Shown: positions 45,258-54,888, numbered from the stretch's first letter. The stretch is DNA of 64,000 nt from Mycolicibacterium goodii (GCF_001187505.1 NZ_CP012150.1:620001-684000); one strand, 5' to 3'. Numbers and translations are program-made. The notes: a model not told the origin generated them from the sequence alone.

Positions 45258-46880
45258 CTAATCGGGTCCCCGATTTCCGTCGAAGTCGACAATCCTGCGT
45301 GTGGGCCGCAACTCGCCCCGCCGCTCCCACACCAGCAGGCCGAGCGCCGCGCGCAGGCGCGCGGCCGCCGACTGCAGGTCGAGACCGCACACGCCACTGA
45401 TCCGGTCCAGCCGGTACCGCAGCGAGTTGACGTGGATGCCGAGTTCGCGGGCCGCACCGCTCAAGTTGCCGGGGTGGTCCAGCACCGCCGCGACCGTGTC
45501 GACGAACGAGGTGCCGTGCTCGCTGTCGTGGCGGCGCAGGGCGTGCAACGGTTCGGCGATGGTGTCCCCGAGCGGTTCGAGCAGGTCTGCCGCGCGGATC
45601 AGGGTGAGCGGGTCGGCCACGTCGGCGGCCGTGAGCACGGGTGGCATCGTGTCACGCAGGCGTCGGCAGCCGATGTCGAGTGCGGCGGCGTCGAGCACCT
45701 GACGCGCGACCACAGCCGAGCGCCGCAGATCCAGGATCGAGCCGACGGCCAAACCCACCGCGACCGCGCCGGGGCGGCTGGGCGAAACCCGGGCCAGGTG
45801 CTCGGTCAGATTGCCTGCGACGTCGGCGTCGGTCACCTCGCCGTCTGCCAGCGGGACCACGACGAGAAGGTCGGTGCCCACCCGCGCGGGCCGCGCGCCG
45901 GCCCGCAGCGCCTGCACGTGGAACATCAGGGCGCGGGATTCGGGTGTGTCGGCGCCCAGCGCGACGACGACGTGCCGGGTGTCGGGTTGCAGACCGAGCA
46001 GCGTCGCGGGCACCCCGGGATCCACACCGCGCGAGATCAGATCGACCAGTGCCGACTCCCGAAGCCGGCGTTCGTACTGGTCGCGATGGACTTCGCGGAG
46101 CATCATCGCCGCGGCGGTCTGGCGCACCTGCAGCAGCAGTTGGCGCAGAGCCTGCCGGTCGGTGCCGTCGTCGAACGCCGCCCAGATCGTCCCCAGCGTC
46201 TCGCCCCCGGATTTCACCGACACCACCATGCGGGCCGGGTCACCGTCCTCGGCGTTGCGGACGATCACGTCGTCGGAGCGCCAGACCGCGGGCAGGAATC
46301 CGGTGGACATCAGCCGTTCGACGCGCCAGGCCGGTACCGCGCCACCGAGGATGGTCTGGTTCCGGATGGGGTCGACTTCCCGCCCGACGACGGCGTATGC
46401 GAGCACCCGGGATTCGAGATCCTCGATCGTCACCGGCGCCCCGGTGCGGGTGCTGATCCAGCGGGCCAGGGCCTGCAGGTTGTCGACTTGCGGCGCGGGG
46501 TCGACGATGCGGCCCGCGCCGAGCAGGCGGACCAGCACCCTGAACAGTTCGCTCCACCCGACCCACGGGGAGCGCCGGAACAGCCTGGTGGTGTGGGCGG
46601 GCACCACCGACACGTCGGTGGTGGCGCCGGGCGGAAGTACGACGGCCCCGGCGGTCCCCACCTCGTCGAGCAGCGATCCGAGCGCGAAGCGGTCGTCGAT
46701 CCGGGTGCTGACCAGAACGATGGCGGCACGGTAGTCCGCCGGTGCGCCGGGCTCGTGCAGGACGACGTCGGTCAGCAGCGGGTCGTCGGGGGATTGCCCG
46801 GGGACGGGCACCGGTACCAACATTCCGGCGGCGCCGGAAACGATCGCCGACAACGGCAGCGCAGCGGCGGGCTCACTCAC
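45258..46880 (-). CDS. PucR family transcriptional regulator
   Basis: 540 residues. N-terminal PucR-type ligand region (1-130) with ADYRAAIVLVSTRIDDRF, a GGDEF-like middle, and a C-terminal HTH_30 domain: DHPGNLSGAARELGIHVNSL, then RYRLDRISGVCGLDLQ. PucR proteins activate catabolic genes for purines, amino acids or polyamines. It lies upstream on the same strand as the decarboxylase-permease-hydrolase genes with a 122-bp gap, so it is the likely local regulator. Confidence 0.9.
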   Translation of the reverse strand: MSEPAAALPLSAIVSGAAGMLVPVPVPGQSPDDPLLTDVVLHEPGAPADYRAAIVLVSTRIDDRFALGSLLDEVGTAGAVVLPPGATTDVSVVPAHTTRLFRRSPWVGWSELFRVLVRLLGAGRIVDPAPQVDNLQALARWISTRTGAPVTIEDLESRVLAYAVVGREVDPIRNQTILGGAVPAWRVERLMSTGFLPAVWRSDDVIVRNAEDGDPARMVVSVKSGGETLGTIWAAFDDGTDRQALRQLLLQVRQTAAAMMLREVHRDQYERRLRESALVDLISRGVDPGVPATLLGLQPDTRHVVVALGADTPESRALMFHVQALRAGARPARVGTDLLVVVPLADGEVTDADVAGNLTEHLARVSPSRPGAVAVGLAVGSILDLRRSAVVARQVLDAAALDIGCRRLRDTMPPVLTAADVADPLTLIRAADLLEPLGDTIAEPLHALRRHDSEHGTSFVDTVAAVLDHPGNLSGAARELGIHVNSLRYRLDRISGVCGLDLQSAAARLRAALGLLVWERRGELRPTRRIVDFDGNRGPD

Positions 46881-47009
46881 TGCTGCTGATCACCGGGTAC
46901 CACAACCGAGCACCTTACAGTCGGCCGGACGATGGCGCGCGCGGTTGATCGGCAGACCAGCTGCCCGGCGGGCCACAGCGAATCGCCCGGAAGGCTCCAG
47001 CAACGCAAT

Positions 47010-47033
47010 GAGCCCGCCCTGACGGGCGGGCTC
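47010..47033 (-). terminator. Terminator after whiB4
   Basis: GAGCCCGCCC (47010-47019) and GGGCGGGCTC (47024-47033), 10-bp stem, 4-nt loop, starting 9 bp after the whiB4 stop. No T-run follows, as is usual for mycobacterial hairpin terminators. Confidence 0.65.
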
Positions 47034-47041
47034 GTCGCATC

Positions 47042-47422
47042 TCAGACGGCGCTGCGGTGCTTGCGCTGGGCGGCGAAGAAATCGGCCCAGGAGCTCACTT
47101 CCGGATGCTGCTTGAGCAACGCCCGGCGCTGTCGTTCGGTCATGCCTCCCCACACGCCGAATTCCACTCGATTGTCGAGCGCGTCCGCGCCGCATTCGAG
47201 AATCACCGGGCAGTGCCTGCAGATGACAGCGGCCTTGCGTTGCGCCGCGCCACGGACGAACAACTCGTCGGGATCGGCCTGGCGGCAGCGCGCCTGCGAC
47301 ACCCAGGCAATCCGTGCTTCGGCGTCGCGATGATGTGCGGTGTTCGAGGTTGTCGAGAGAGTGCTCGCCTTGCGTGCGACAGTATGTGTAGCTGACACCA
47401 GCGATCCCTTCATTCCAGCCAT
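47042..47422 (-). CDS. whiB4: WhiB family Fe-S redox regulator WhiB4
   Basis: 126 residues from the ATG at 47422 (a second ATG is three codons in). Four cluster Cys: QARCRQADPDELF, then VICRHCPVILECGADAL (C-x2-C-x5-C). The WhiB turn EFGVWGGMTERQRRALL and a basic tail for DNA contact follow. WhiB4 (Rv3681c) senses oxygen/NO through its 4Fe-4S cluster and controls oxidative stress and antibiotic response genes. Upstream of, and divergent from, ponA2 with 272 bp between. Confidence 0.94.
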   Translation of the reverse strand: MAGMKGSLVSATHTVARKASTLSTTSNTAHHRDAEARIAWVSQARCRQADPDELFVRGAAQRKAAVICRHCPVILECGADALDNRVEFGVWGGMTERQRRALLKQHPEVSSWADFFAAQRKHRSAV

Positions 47423-47694
47423 CTACCCCTGATGGCGGGCATCAAGCCCCTCCGGTAGAACGCCTGTGCGATCTATGCCACATTGCGCCAAGTGGTGTTA
47501 CCTGGATCGCACTGTGCATCCAAGCTAGGTGGTCAGAGGGTATTTACGCAACAGTTTGGAACCCCCTATTTTGGGACGGCCGTGCAGTCTGCCCCTTCGG
47601 AAGGCCCCTCGTGCGGTTTTCGCCTAGGTAGGGGGATGTCCCCGTCGGGCCGCTGGCCCCTGAGGGGTCCCAGCAAGCTCGTTACTCTGTATGC

Positions 47695-50154
47695 ATGCCG
47701 GAGCCGCCGACAGGACCTTCCGCGCAGCCACCACGGGCGGTCATCGTCATCAAGCTCGCTTGGTGCTGCCTTCTCGCAAGTGTGCTCGCGGCCGCTTTCA
47801 TGTTCCCCGTCGTGGGCGGGTTCGGCCTGATGTCGAACCGCGCCTCCGACGTCGTCGCGAACGGTTCGGCCGCCCTGGTCGAGGGTGAGGTGCCGCAGGT
47901 GTCGACGATGGTCGACGCCAAGGGCAACACCATCGCGTGGCTGTACTCGCAGCGCCGCTTCGAGGTTCCCAGCGAACAAATCGCCAACACCATGAAGCTC
48001 GCGATCGTCTCCATCGAGGACAAGCGGTTCGCCGAGCACAACGGCGTCGACTGGCAGGGCACGCTGACGGGTCTCTCCGGCTATCTGTCCGGCAATCCAG
48101 ACACTCGCGGTGGTTCGACCATCGAGCAGCAGTACGTCAAGAACTATCAGCTGCTGGTGGTCGCCCAGACCGACGCCGAGCGTCGTGCGGCCGTCGAGAC
48201 CACCCCGGCACGCAAGCTGCGCGAGATCCGGATGGCGCTCACGCTCGACAAGACGTTCACCAAACCCGAGATCCTCACCCGGTACCTGAACCTGGTGTCG
48301 TTCGGTAACGGCGCCTACGGCATCCAGGACGCCGCCCAGACCTACTTCGGCGTCAACGCCTCCGAACTGAACTGGCAGCAGGCGGCTCTGCTGGCCGGCA
48401 TGGTGCAGTCGACCAGCGCGCTGGATCCCTACACCAATCCCGACGGCGCACTGGCCCGGCGAAACCTGGTGCTGGACACCATGATCCAGAACATCCCGCA
48501 GGAGGCCGACGCGCTGCGCGCCGCCAAGGAGCAGCCGCTGGGCATCCTGCCGCAGCCCAACGAGCTGCCGCGCGGCTGCATCGCCGCGGGTGACCGGGCG
48601 TTCTTCTGCGACTACGTGCTGGAGTATCTGGCCCGCGCAGGCATCAGCAAGGAGCAGGTGGCCAAGGGTGGTTACCTGATCAAGACGACGCTCGACCCGG
48701 ATGTGCAGTCCTCGGTCAAGAACGCCATCGACAGCATCGCGGCCCCGGACACCCCCGGCGTCGCGAGCGTCATGAGCGTCATCAAGCCGGGCAAGGAATC
48801 CCATCCGGTGCTGGCGATGGCGAGCAACCGCACCTACGGGCTGAACACCGATCTCGGCGAGACCATGCAGCCGCAGCCGTTCTCCCTTGTGGGCAACGGC
48901 GCCGGTTCGGTCTTCAAGATCTTCACGGTCGCCGCGGCCATGGAGATGGGCATGGGCATCAACACCCAGCTACCCGTCCCGGCGCGTTTCGAGGCCAAGG
49001 GCCTGGGCAGCGGCGGTGCGCGCGGCTGCCCGCCCGCCACGTGGTGTGTGCAGAACGCGGGCGGCTACCGCGGCTCGATGAGCGTCACCGACGCGCTGGC
49101 CACCTCGCCGAACACGGCGTTCGCCAAGCTGATCTCGCAGATCGGGGTGCAGCGCGCGGTGGACATGGCGGTCAGGCTCGGCCTGCGGTCCTACGCGCAG
49201 CCCGGCACCGCACGCGACTACGACCCCGAGAGCAGCGAGAGCCTCGCCGACTTCGTCAAGCGTCAGAACATCGGGTCGTTCACGCTCGGCCCCATCGAGG
49301 TCAACGCCCTCGAGCTGTCCAACGTGGCGGCGACGCTGGCGTCGGGCGGCACGTGGTGCCCGCCCAACCCGATCGCGCAGGTGGTCGACCGGCACGGCAA
49401 CGACGTCGCGGTGACCACCGAGACCTGCGAGCAGGTGGTGCCCGAGGGGCTGGCCAACACGCTGGCCAACGCCATGAGCAAGGACGACACCGGTTCCGGC
49501 ACCGCGGCGGGCGCCGCGGGCTCGGTGGGCTGGAACCTGCCGATGTCCGGCAAGACCGGGACCACCGAGGACAACCGGTCCTCGGCGTTCCTCGGGTTCA
49601 CCAACCAGTACGCCGCGGCCAACTACATCTACGACGACTCGAACTCGCCGAGTGAGCTGTGCTCGTTTCCGCTGCGTCAGTGCGGCAGCGGCAACCTGTT
49701 CGGCGGCAACGAACCGGCCCGCACGTGGTTCACCGCGATGAAGCCGATCGCCGAGTCGTTCGGCCCGATCGCCTTGCCGCCCACCGATCCGCGTTACGTC
49801 GACGGCGGCCCGGGTTCGCAGGTGCCGAGCGTCTCGGGTCTCACCGAGGACGCCGCACGCCAGCGGCTCAAGGACGCCGGTTTCCAGGTGGCCGATCAGG
49901 CCAGCTACGTCAACAGCACCGCACGGTCGGGAACCGTCGTCGGGACCAACCCGAGCGGGCAGACCATCCCCGGCTCGATCATCACGATCCAGCTGAGCAA
50001 CGGCATCGCGCCGCCACCGCCGCCACCACCGGTGGGTCTGCCGCCGTTCCCGGGCGGTCCGCCCGAGATCGGCCAGACGGTGGTCGAGATCCCCGGCCTG
50101 CCGCCCATCACGGTGCCGGTGCTGGGACCTCCCCCACCGCCGCCACCGCCGTGA
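47695..50154 (+). CDS. ponA2: Bifunctional penicillin-binding protein PonA2
   Basis: 819 residues. One TM anchor (residues 17-42), glycosyltransferase domain with IEDKRFAEHNGVDWQG (Glu108) and GGSTIEQQYVKNYQ, transpeptidase domain with Ser405 in GAGSVFKIF, SPNT, and KTG in MSGKTGTTEDN. One PASTA domain (PSVSGLTEDAARQRLKDAGF) follows, then a Pro-rich tail with poly-Pro runs. It makes and cross-links peptidoglycan; in mycobacteria it is needed for survival in non-growing and heat stress states. Orthologue of Rv3682. Confidence 0.96.
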   Translation: MPEPPTGPSAQPPRAVIVIKLAWCCLLASVLAAAFMFPVVGGFGLMSNRASDVVANGSAALVEGEVPQVSTMVDAKGNTIAWLYSQRRFEVPSEQIANTMKLAIVSIEDKRFAEHNGVDWQGTLTGLSGYLSGNPDTRGGSTIEQQYVKNYQLLVVAQTDAERRAAVETTPARKLREIRMALTLDKTFTKPEILTRYLNLVSFGNGAYGIQDAAQTYFGVNASELNWQQAALLAGMVQSTSALDPYTNPDGALARRNLVLDTMIQNIPQEADALRAAKEQPLGILPQPNELPRGCIAAGDRAFFCDYVLEYLARAGISKEQVAKGGYLIKTTLDPDVQSSVKNAIDSIAAPDTPGVASVMSVIKPGKESHPVLAMASNRTYGLNTDLGETMQPQPFSLVGNGAGSVFKIFTVAAAMEMGMGINTQLPVPARFEAKGLGSGGARGCPPATWCVQNAGGYRGSMSVTDALATSPNTAFAKLISQIGVQRAVDMAVRLGLRSYAQPGTARDYDPESSESLADFVKRQNIGSFTLGPIEVNALELSNVAATLASGGTWCPPNPIAQVVDRHGNDVAVTTETCEQVVPEGLANTLANAMSKDDTGSGTAAGAAGSVGWNLPMSGKTGTTEDNRSSAFLGFTNQYAAANYIYDDSNSPSELCSFPLRQCGSGNLFGGNEPARTWFTAMKPIAESFGPIALPPTDPRYVDGGPGSQVPSVSGLTEDAARQRLKDAGFQVADQASYVNSTARSGTVVGTNPSGQTIPGSIITIQLSNGIAPPPPPPPVGLPPFPGGPPEIGQTVVEIPGLPPITVPVLGPPPPPPPP

Positions 50155-50240
50155 CGGGCTCGCTGTGGATTTGCCCACTTCGCCCCGGGCTGACCGGCCA
50201 AGGATCGATCCGGCACAGCTCGGGGCAGTAGGCTGCCAGC

Positions 50241-51227
50241 ATGTCCGCCGTCTCGCTCGTCAAGACCGCCGTCACGGCAGCCCCGGTGATCAAGAAGGCT
50301 GCCGCCATCACCGCAGGGTCGCTGGTCGCCGGGGTCGGTTATGCATCCCTCATCGAGCGGAACGCGTTCGTACTTCGCGAAGCGACGATGCCGGTGCTGG
50401 CCCCGGGTTCGTCACCGCTGCGGGTGCTGCACATCAGCGATCTGCACATGCGGCCCAACCAGCGGCGCAAGCAGGCGTGGTTGCGGGAGCTGGCGCGGCT
50501 GGAACCGGATCTGGTGGTCAACACCGGTGACAACCTGGCGCACCCCAAGGCCGTGCCCGCCGTCGTGCAGTCGCTGAGCGAGTTGCTCTCGGTGCCAGGG
50601 CTGTTCGTGTTCGGCAGCAACGACTACTTCGGTCCGCGACCCAAGAACCCGCTGAACTACGTCACCAGGCCGCAGCACCGGGTGCAGGGTGAGCCGTTGC
50701 CGTGGCAGGATCTGCGGGCGGCGTTCACCGAGCGCGGCTGGCTCGACCTGACCCACACGCGTCGCGACCTCGACGTCGCCGGGCTGCACATCTCGGCCGC
50801 CGGCGTCGACGATCCACACCTCAAGCGGGACCGCTACGACACCGTCGCCGGGCCCGCCAATGCGGCCGCGAACCTGACTTTGGGCCTCACGCATTCTCCC
50901 GAGCCGCGCGTGCTGGACCGGTTCGCCGCCGACGGCTATCAGCTGGTGCTCGCCGGGCACACGCACGGTGGTCAGCTGTGCCTGCCGTTCTACGGTGCCC
51001 TCGTCACCAACTGCGAACTCGACCGTTCGCGCGCCAAGGGCGCGTCGCGTTGGGGCGCCGACATGCAGTTGCACGTCTCCGCGGGCATCGGCACGTCGCC
51101 GTACGCCCCGGTGCGTTTCTGCTGCAGGCCCGAGGCGACGCTGCTGACGCTGGTGGCCGCCCCCACCGGACGCGGGAACGCGGGGACACGGGCCGGGACG
51201 TCGTCGCCGTCCGTGTCGGCTCGCTGA
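50241..51227 (+). CDS. Metallophosphoesterase (Rv3683 type)
   Basis: 328 residues. The N terminus has one hydrophobic segment ([18 protein letters not shown]). Dinuclear metal motifs: [33 protein letters not shown] (GNHD variant with Ser-Asn-Asp), LTHSPEP and [10 protein letters not shown]. It belongs to the YkuE/LpxH-like phosphoesterases; the GNHD His is replaced by Asn-Asp. It follows ponA2 by 86 bp, with cds1 7 bp later. Substrate unknown. Confidence 0.9.
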   Translation: MSAVSLVKTAVTAAPVIKKAAAITAGSLVAGVGYASLIERNAFVLREATMPVLAPGSSPLRVLHISDLHMRPNQRRKQAWLRELARLEPDLVVNTGDNLAHPKAVPAVVQSLSELLSVPGLFVFGSNDYFGPRPKNPLNYVTRPQHRVQGEPLPWQDLRAAFTERGWLDLTHTRRDLDVAGLHISAAGVDDPHLKRDRYDTVAGPANAAANLTLGLTHSPEPRVLDRFAADGYQLVLAGHTHGGQLCLPFYGALVTNCELDRSRAKGASRWGADMQLHVSAGIGTSPYAPVRFCCRPEATLLTLVAAPTGRGNAGTRAGTSSPSVSAR

Positions 51228-51234
51228 CGCTTCC

Positions 51235-52332
51235 GTGACCGCCTCCACGGTCTCGCGCAGCCGCCCGCGCGAGTGGGTGGACGACGCCGTGCAGCTGATC
51301 GAGGCCGACGCCACCCGCAGCGCCGACACCCACCTGCTGCGGTATCCGCTGCCCAGCCGGTGGTGCGACGACGTCGACGTGGCGCTGTACCTCAAGGACG
51401 AGTCCACGCACATCACCGGCAGCCTCAAGCACCGGCTGGCGCGGTCGCTGTTCCTCTACGGCCTGTGCAACGGCTGGATCAACGAGGGCACGACGATCAT
51501 CGAGGCCTCGTCGGGTTCCACAGCCGTCTCCGAGGCGTATTTCGCGGCGCTGCTGGGTTTGCCGTTCATCGCGGTGATGACCGCCTCGACCAGCCCGTCG
51601 AAGATCGCGTTGATCGAAGCACAAGGCGGCCGTTGCCATTTCGTCGAGAAGTCGTCGCAGGTGTACGCCGAGGCGCAGCGACTGGCCGAGGAGACCGGCG
51701 GCCACTACCTGGACCAGTTCACCAACGCCGAGCGGGCCACCGACTGGCGCGGCAACAACAACATCGCGGTGTCGATCTACGAGCAGATGAGGCTGGAGAA
51801 GCATCCGATCCCGGAATGGATCGTGGTGGGTGCGGGCACGGGCGGCACCAGCGCGACCATCGGCCGGTTCATCCGCTACCGCAGGCACGCCACCCGACTG
51901 TGCGTCGTCGACCCGGAGAACTCGGCGTTCTACCCGAGCTACGCCCAGGGCATCCCCGTGGAGACCGGGGCGTCCTCACGCATCGAGGGCATCGGCAGGC
52001 CGCGGGTGGAGCCGTCGTTCCTGCCCGAGGTGGTCGATCGCATGGTCGCGGTACCGGATGCCGCGTCAGTCGCGGCCGCGCACTACGCCAGCAAGGTGCT
52101 GGGAAGGCGTGTGGGCCCGTCCACGGGCACCAATCTGTGGGGTGCGTTCGGGTTGCTCGCCGAGATGATGCGTGCGGGACGCAGTGGGTCGGTGGTCACG
52201 CTGATCGCCGACAGCGGGGACCGCTACACCGACACCTACTTCGACGACGACTGGCTGGCCAGCCAGGGGCTCGACCCGTCCGGGCCTGCAGAGATCCTCA
52301 CAGAATTCGAACGCTCCGGCTCCTGGTCCTGA
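51235..52332 (+). CDS. cds1: PLP-dependent cysteine desulfhydrase / cysteine synthase-like (Cds1, Rv3684)
   Basis: 365 residues, GTG start. Fold-type II PLP enzyme: Schiff-base Lys65 in [14 protein letters not shown], substrate loop [13 protein letters not shown], phosphate loop [14 protein letters not shown], Ser/Asp near LIADSGDRY. In M. tuberculosis Rv3684 (Cds1) releases H2S from cysteine. The genes phosphoesterase-cds1 are co-oriented, 7 bp apart. The 3' end is overlapped by a small antisense ORF. Confidence 0.9.
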   Translation: MTASTVSRSRPREWVDDAVQLIEADATRSADTHLLRYPLPSRWCDDVDVALYLKDESTHITGSLKHRLARSLFLYGLCNGWINEGTTIIEASSGSTAVSEAYFAALLGLPFIAVMTASTSPSKIALIEAQGGRCHFVEKSSQVYAEAQRLAEETGGHYLDQFTNAERATDWRGNNNIAVSIYEQMRLEKHPIPEWIVVGAGTGGTSATIGRFIRYRRHATRLCVVDPENSAFYPSYAQGIPVETGASSRIEGIGRPRVEPSFLPEVVDRMVAVPDAASVAAAHYASKVLGRRVGPSTGTNLWGAFGLLAEMMRAGRSGSVVTLIADSGDRYTDTYFDDDWLASQGLDPSGPAEILTEFERSGSWS

Positions 52333-52412
52333 TCCGCGTCGGACGTCAGGAACAGCCACAGCGCAGCCACAACGAAGAAGCCCAGATAAAGCGTGGCGCC
52401 CAACGCGGTCAT
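52236..52412 (-). CDS. Possible small membrane protein overlapping the cds1 end
   Basis: 58 residues from the ATG at 52412. One TM helix ([20 protein letters not shown]) and an acidic, Ser-rich tail. The TM lies outside cds1; the tail overlaps its last 97 bp in antisense. The clean hydrophobic helix and ATG favour a real gene, but the tail could be a shadow reading. Low certainty. Confidence 0.4.
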   Translation of the reverse strand: MTALGATLYLGFFVVAALWLFLTSDADQDQEPERSNSVRISAGPDGSSPWLASQSSSK

Positions 52413-52527
52413 GTCGCACTCCAGTCCGTTCAATGCTTGTTCACGTAGATGTTTCGGTCGTATGACGGTTACAACGAAACCGGTACCCGCTTTGAGTCCC
52501 GGATCCTGCGACGAAGTGGCGCAGCTG

Positions 52528-52591
52528 ACACCGAGATTGCAACCAGGGACACCGCACGCGGCGCTGTTGTCCCTCAGTGCAATCTCGGTGT
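52528..52591. terminator. Long intergenic hairpin before tRNA-Pro
   Basis: ACACCGAGATTGCA (52528-52541) and TGCAATCTCGGTGT (52578-52591) pair perfectly over 14 bp. Inside, AGGGACA (52545-52551) and TGTCCCT (52568-52574) add a 7-bp stem. The rest of the 264-bp gap (52413-52676) holds nothing else recognisable apart from the tRNA promoter side. Probable terminator or dispersed palindrome. Confidence 0.65.
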
Positions 52592-52676
52592 GACGTTCCC
52601 GCTACGTCCCCGAAAGCCTCTGACCACCCGTTTGGCTTTCGACCGCCCCGGTGCGATACGCTGTCGTGGCTTCACG

Positions 52677-52750
<74 letters not shown>

Positions 52751-52880
52751 CTCGCAGAGGCAAGGCCCTGACTGGTTCGCCAGTTCAGGGCCTTTCGCGT
52801 TTCACCCCAAATGAGGTACCGCACTACTGGTGCCGGTGGCCCCCTGCCCGTCGACACTCGCAGGCAGGATGGGAGTTCAT

Positions 52881-53087
52881 ATGAGGAGCAAGAAAAACGC
52901 CAGGTCCGGCCGGTGTCGGCACGGCGCGTCGGTGATCTCGCTGGAGGAGTACCGCCGCTGGGGCCCGCGACCTGAGCCGGGTGACTCGGACGACGCGATC
53001 GACGCACCGGTGGAGCCGGTGGCCGGCGTAGCCACCGACCCCGTCGATCCCGTCGATGATGAGGGCGGAATCATCCTCTGCTGGTAG
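52881..53087 (+). CDS. Hypothetical small acidic protein
   Basis: 68 residues from the ATG at 52881, with GGGAG 6 bp before. It has a basic head (MRSKKNARSGRCRHG), then VISLEEYRRWGPRPEPG and an Asp/Val/Pro-rich acidic tail ending IILCW. No known domain. Convergent to the kinase gene 9 bp away. The codon use fits coding, but it could be species-specific. Confidence 0.55.
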   Translation: MRSKKNARSGRCRHGASVISLEEYRRWGPRPEPGDSDDAIDAPVEPVAGVATDPVDPVDDEGGIILCW

Positions 53088-53096
53088 GCATTTCGC

Positions 53097-54218
53097 TCAT
53101 CCGGCGTGCGGATTACCCCTGTTGCCCTTGGGGCCGTGCTCCTTTTTCTTCTCCTTGCCCTTGCCCTTTCCGGGCCCGGGTTCCTCGGATTCTTCGGGCA
53201 CCGCGGCAGGCACCGGCGGCGGGACGACGGCCGAGGTGCTCGGCTTGTCGGGCGTGGTGGTCGGGGTGGCCGGGGTGTCGGTCAGGCCCGTTGAACCCCG
53301 CGCGAAGGCCAGCACCAGCACGAGGACCAGCGTGGCCACCAGGGCGGCGACGCCGACCAGCAGGCGCACGCGCCAGTGCCGCGGTGACGGCGGCAGGACC
53401 GGCGGCAGCGGGATCGGCGGCAACGGCGCGGTGAGCATTTTGGTCTGCGGGCGGTCCAGGCGTGTCGTGGGTGGTTCCGCACCGGTGAGCGCGGCGCGCA
53501 TCGTCGCGGCGTCGGGATAGCGGAACGCCACCTCGCGGGCCATCGCGGTCTCGATGACGTGGATCAACCCGGGAGCGACGTCGGGGCGCACCGACGCGAT
53601 GGGCAGCGGCACGTCGTCGAGGATCGCTCGCACCATGGCGGCGGGATTGTCGTGGTCGAACGGCCTGCGCCCGGTCAGCGCCTCATAACCGACGACCCCG
53701 ACGGCGTAGAGGTCGTCGGCGACGCCTGCGGGCTGTCCGGTCATGCGTTGGGGGCTCAGATAGGCCATGGTGCCGAGGATCTGACCGGCCTGCGTGCGCG
53801 GCACCCCGTCGGTCTTGGCGATCCCGAAGTCGGCGAGCTTCGCCTGCCCGGTGTGGCCGATCAGGATGTTGCCGGGTTTGATGTCGCGGTGCACGATGCC
53901 CGCGGCGTGCGCGGCGATCAGCGCCGAGAGGACCTGGTCGAGCAGGTCGACCACGCGGGCCTGCGGCATCGGCCCCGCCGCGATCTCGTCGGCCAGTGTG
54001 GTCCCGGACAGCCGCTCCATCACGATGTACGGCGTGCCGGCATGTTCTCCGCAGTCGTGGACCGCCACCACATGCGGATGGGTGAGCGCGGCGGCCGCAC
54101 GGGCCTCCCGCTCGAAGCGGGCCCGCAGATCGGCGTCGGTGGTCAGCGACGGGTAGAGCAGCTTGATCGCGACGGGCCGCGACAGCCGGGTGTCCCACCC
54201 CTCGCGAACCTCGGCCAT
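53097..54218 (-). CDS. Transmembrane Ser/Thr protein kinase, N terminus broken by a frameshift
   Basis: 373 residues from the internal ATG at 54218. Kinase motifs: MAEVREGWD, VAIKLL with the ATP Lys, GIVHRDIKPGNILIG, LADFGIAKTDG, MAYLSPQRM, then one TM helix (LLVGVAALVATLVLVLVLAF) and a Thr/Pro and Lys/Gly-rich exterior. The missing start of the domain exists upstream in another frame: ATG at 54289 gives MGSGERQRLLGDRYEVRGI. One base is missing near 54231-54233; restoring it joins both parts through G-x-GRGGM. As it stands, strand beta-1 of the ATP lid is lost. Confidence 0.82.
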   Translation of the reverse strand: MAEVREGWDTRLSRPVAIKLLYPSLTTDADLRARFEREARAAAALTHPHVVAVHDCGEHAGTPYIVMERLSGTTLADEIAAGPMPQARVVDLLDQVLSALIAAHAAGIVHRDIKPGNILIGHTGQAKLADFGIAKTDGVPRTQAGQILGTMAYLSPQRMTGQPAGVADDLYAVGVVGYEALTGRRPFDHDNPAAMVRAILDDVPLPIASVRPDVAPGLIHVIETAMAREVAFRYPDAATMRAALTGAEPPTTRLDRPQTKMLTAPLPPIPLPPVLPPSPRHWRVRLLVGVAALVATLVLVLVLAFARGSTGLTDTPATPTTTPDKPSTSAVVPPPVPAAVPEESEEPGPGKGKGKEKKKEHGPKGNRGNPHAG

Positions 54219-54353
54219 ACCGCCGCGCCCGTGATGCCCCGGACTTCGTAGCGGTCGCCGAGGAGTCGCTGTCGCTCACCACTCCCCATGCACCGGACTA
54301 TCGCACAGCGCCAAAAGGGTGCACTTCGGGCGTCCCAGGGGCATGCTCACCTC

Positions 54354-54851
54354 ATGCCACGGTTCACACTGGAACCCGCGGACGACTCGTTCTTCGGTTC
54401 CGCGCCGCACGTGTTCACCTACCGCAAGCAGTTCGACGCACCACCCGAGCAGGTGTGGGAGTCGCTGACCTCCGACGAATCCCTCGCCGCGTGGGGTCCG
54501 TCGGTGCAGAGCGTGAACTGGCTTTCACCGCGCCCGTTCGGGGTGGGTGCGACGCGCGAGGTCGCGCTCGCGCCGGGGATCGTGCGGGTGCACGAGACGT
54601 TCTTCCGCTGGGAGGAGGGGGTGCGGTACTCGTTCTATGTCACCGACGCGAGTGTGCCGTCGCTGCGCCGTTTCGCCGAGGACTATCTGCTGGAACCCCT
54701 GGGCGAAGGGCGCACGCAGTACACGTGGATCGTCGCGATCGAGGCCAAGCCCGCCTTCGCGGTGCCGTTCCGGGCGGTGGCGCCGGTGCTCAAGGCGGCG
54801 TTCGGCCGGTTGGCCACCGACGGGGAGAAATTCTTCGCGCACCGGGCGTGA
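54354..54851 (+). CDS. SRPBCC superfamily (polyketide cyclase/START-like) protein
   Basis: 165 residues. Helix-grip fold signs: FTYRKQFDAPPEQVWESLTS near the start, a central TREVALAPGIVRVHETFFRW strand pair, and the long C-terminal helix FRAVAPVLKAAFGRLATDGE. Such proteins bind hydrophobic ligands; the ligand is not known. The ATG at 54354 is preferred because it begins the typical core. Divergent to the kinase, 37 bp before the thioesterase gene. Confidence 0.8.
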   Translation: MPRFTLEPADDSFFGSAPHVFTYRKQFDAPPEQVWESLTSDESLAAWGPSVQSVNWLSPRPFGVGATREVALAPGIVRVHETFFRWEEGVRYSFYVTDASVPSLRRFAEDYLLEPLGEGRTQYTWIVAIEAKPAFAVPFRAVAPVLKAAFGRLATDGEKFFAHRA

Positions 54852-54888
54852 CGGAAGTCTCAACCAAGCGGTCGGTAGCGTCAGCCGG

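Noticed and set aside
47566..48804. A 412-codon frame antisense to the ponA2 start
   Set aside because: Shadow of ponA2; low-complexity Gly/Arg/Gln composition and no start signal.
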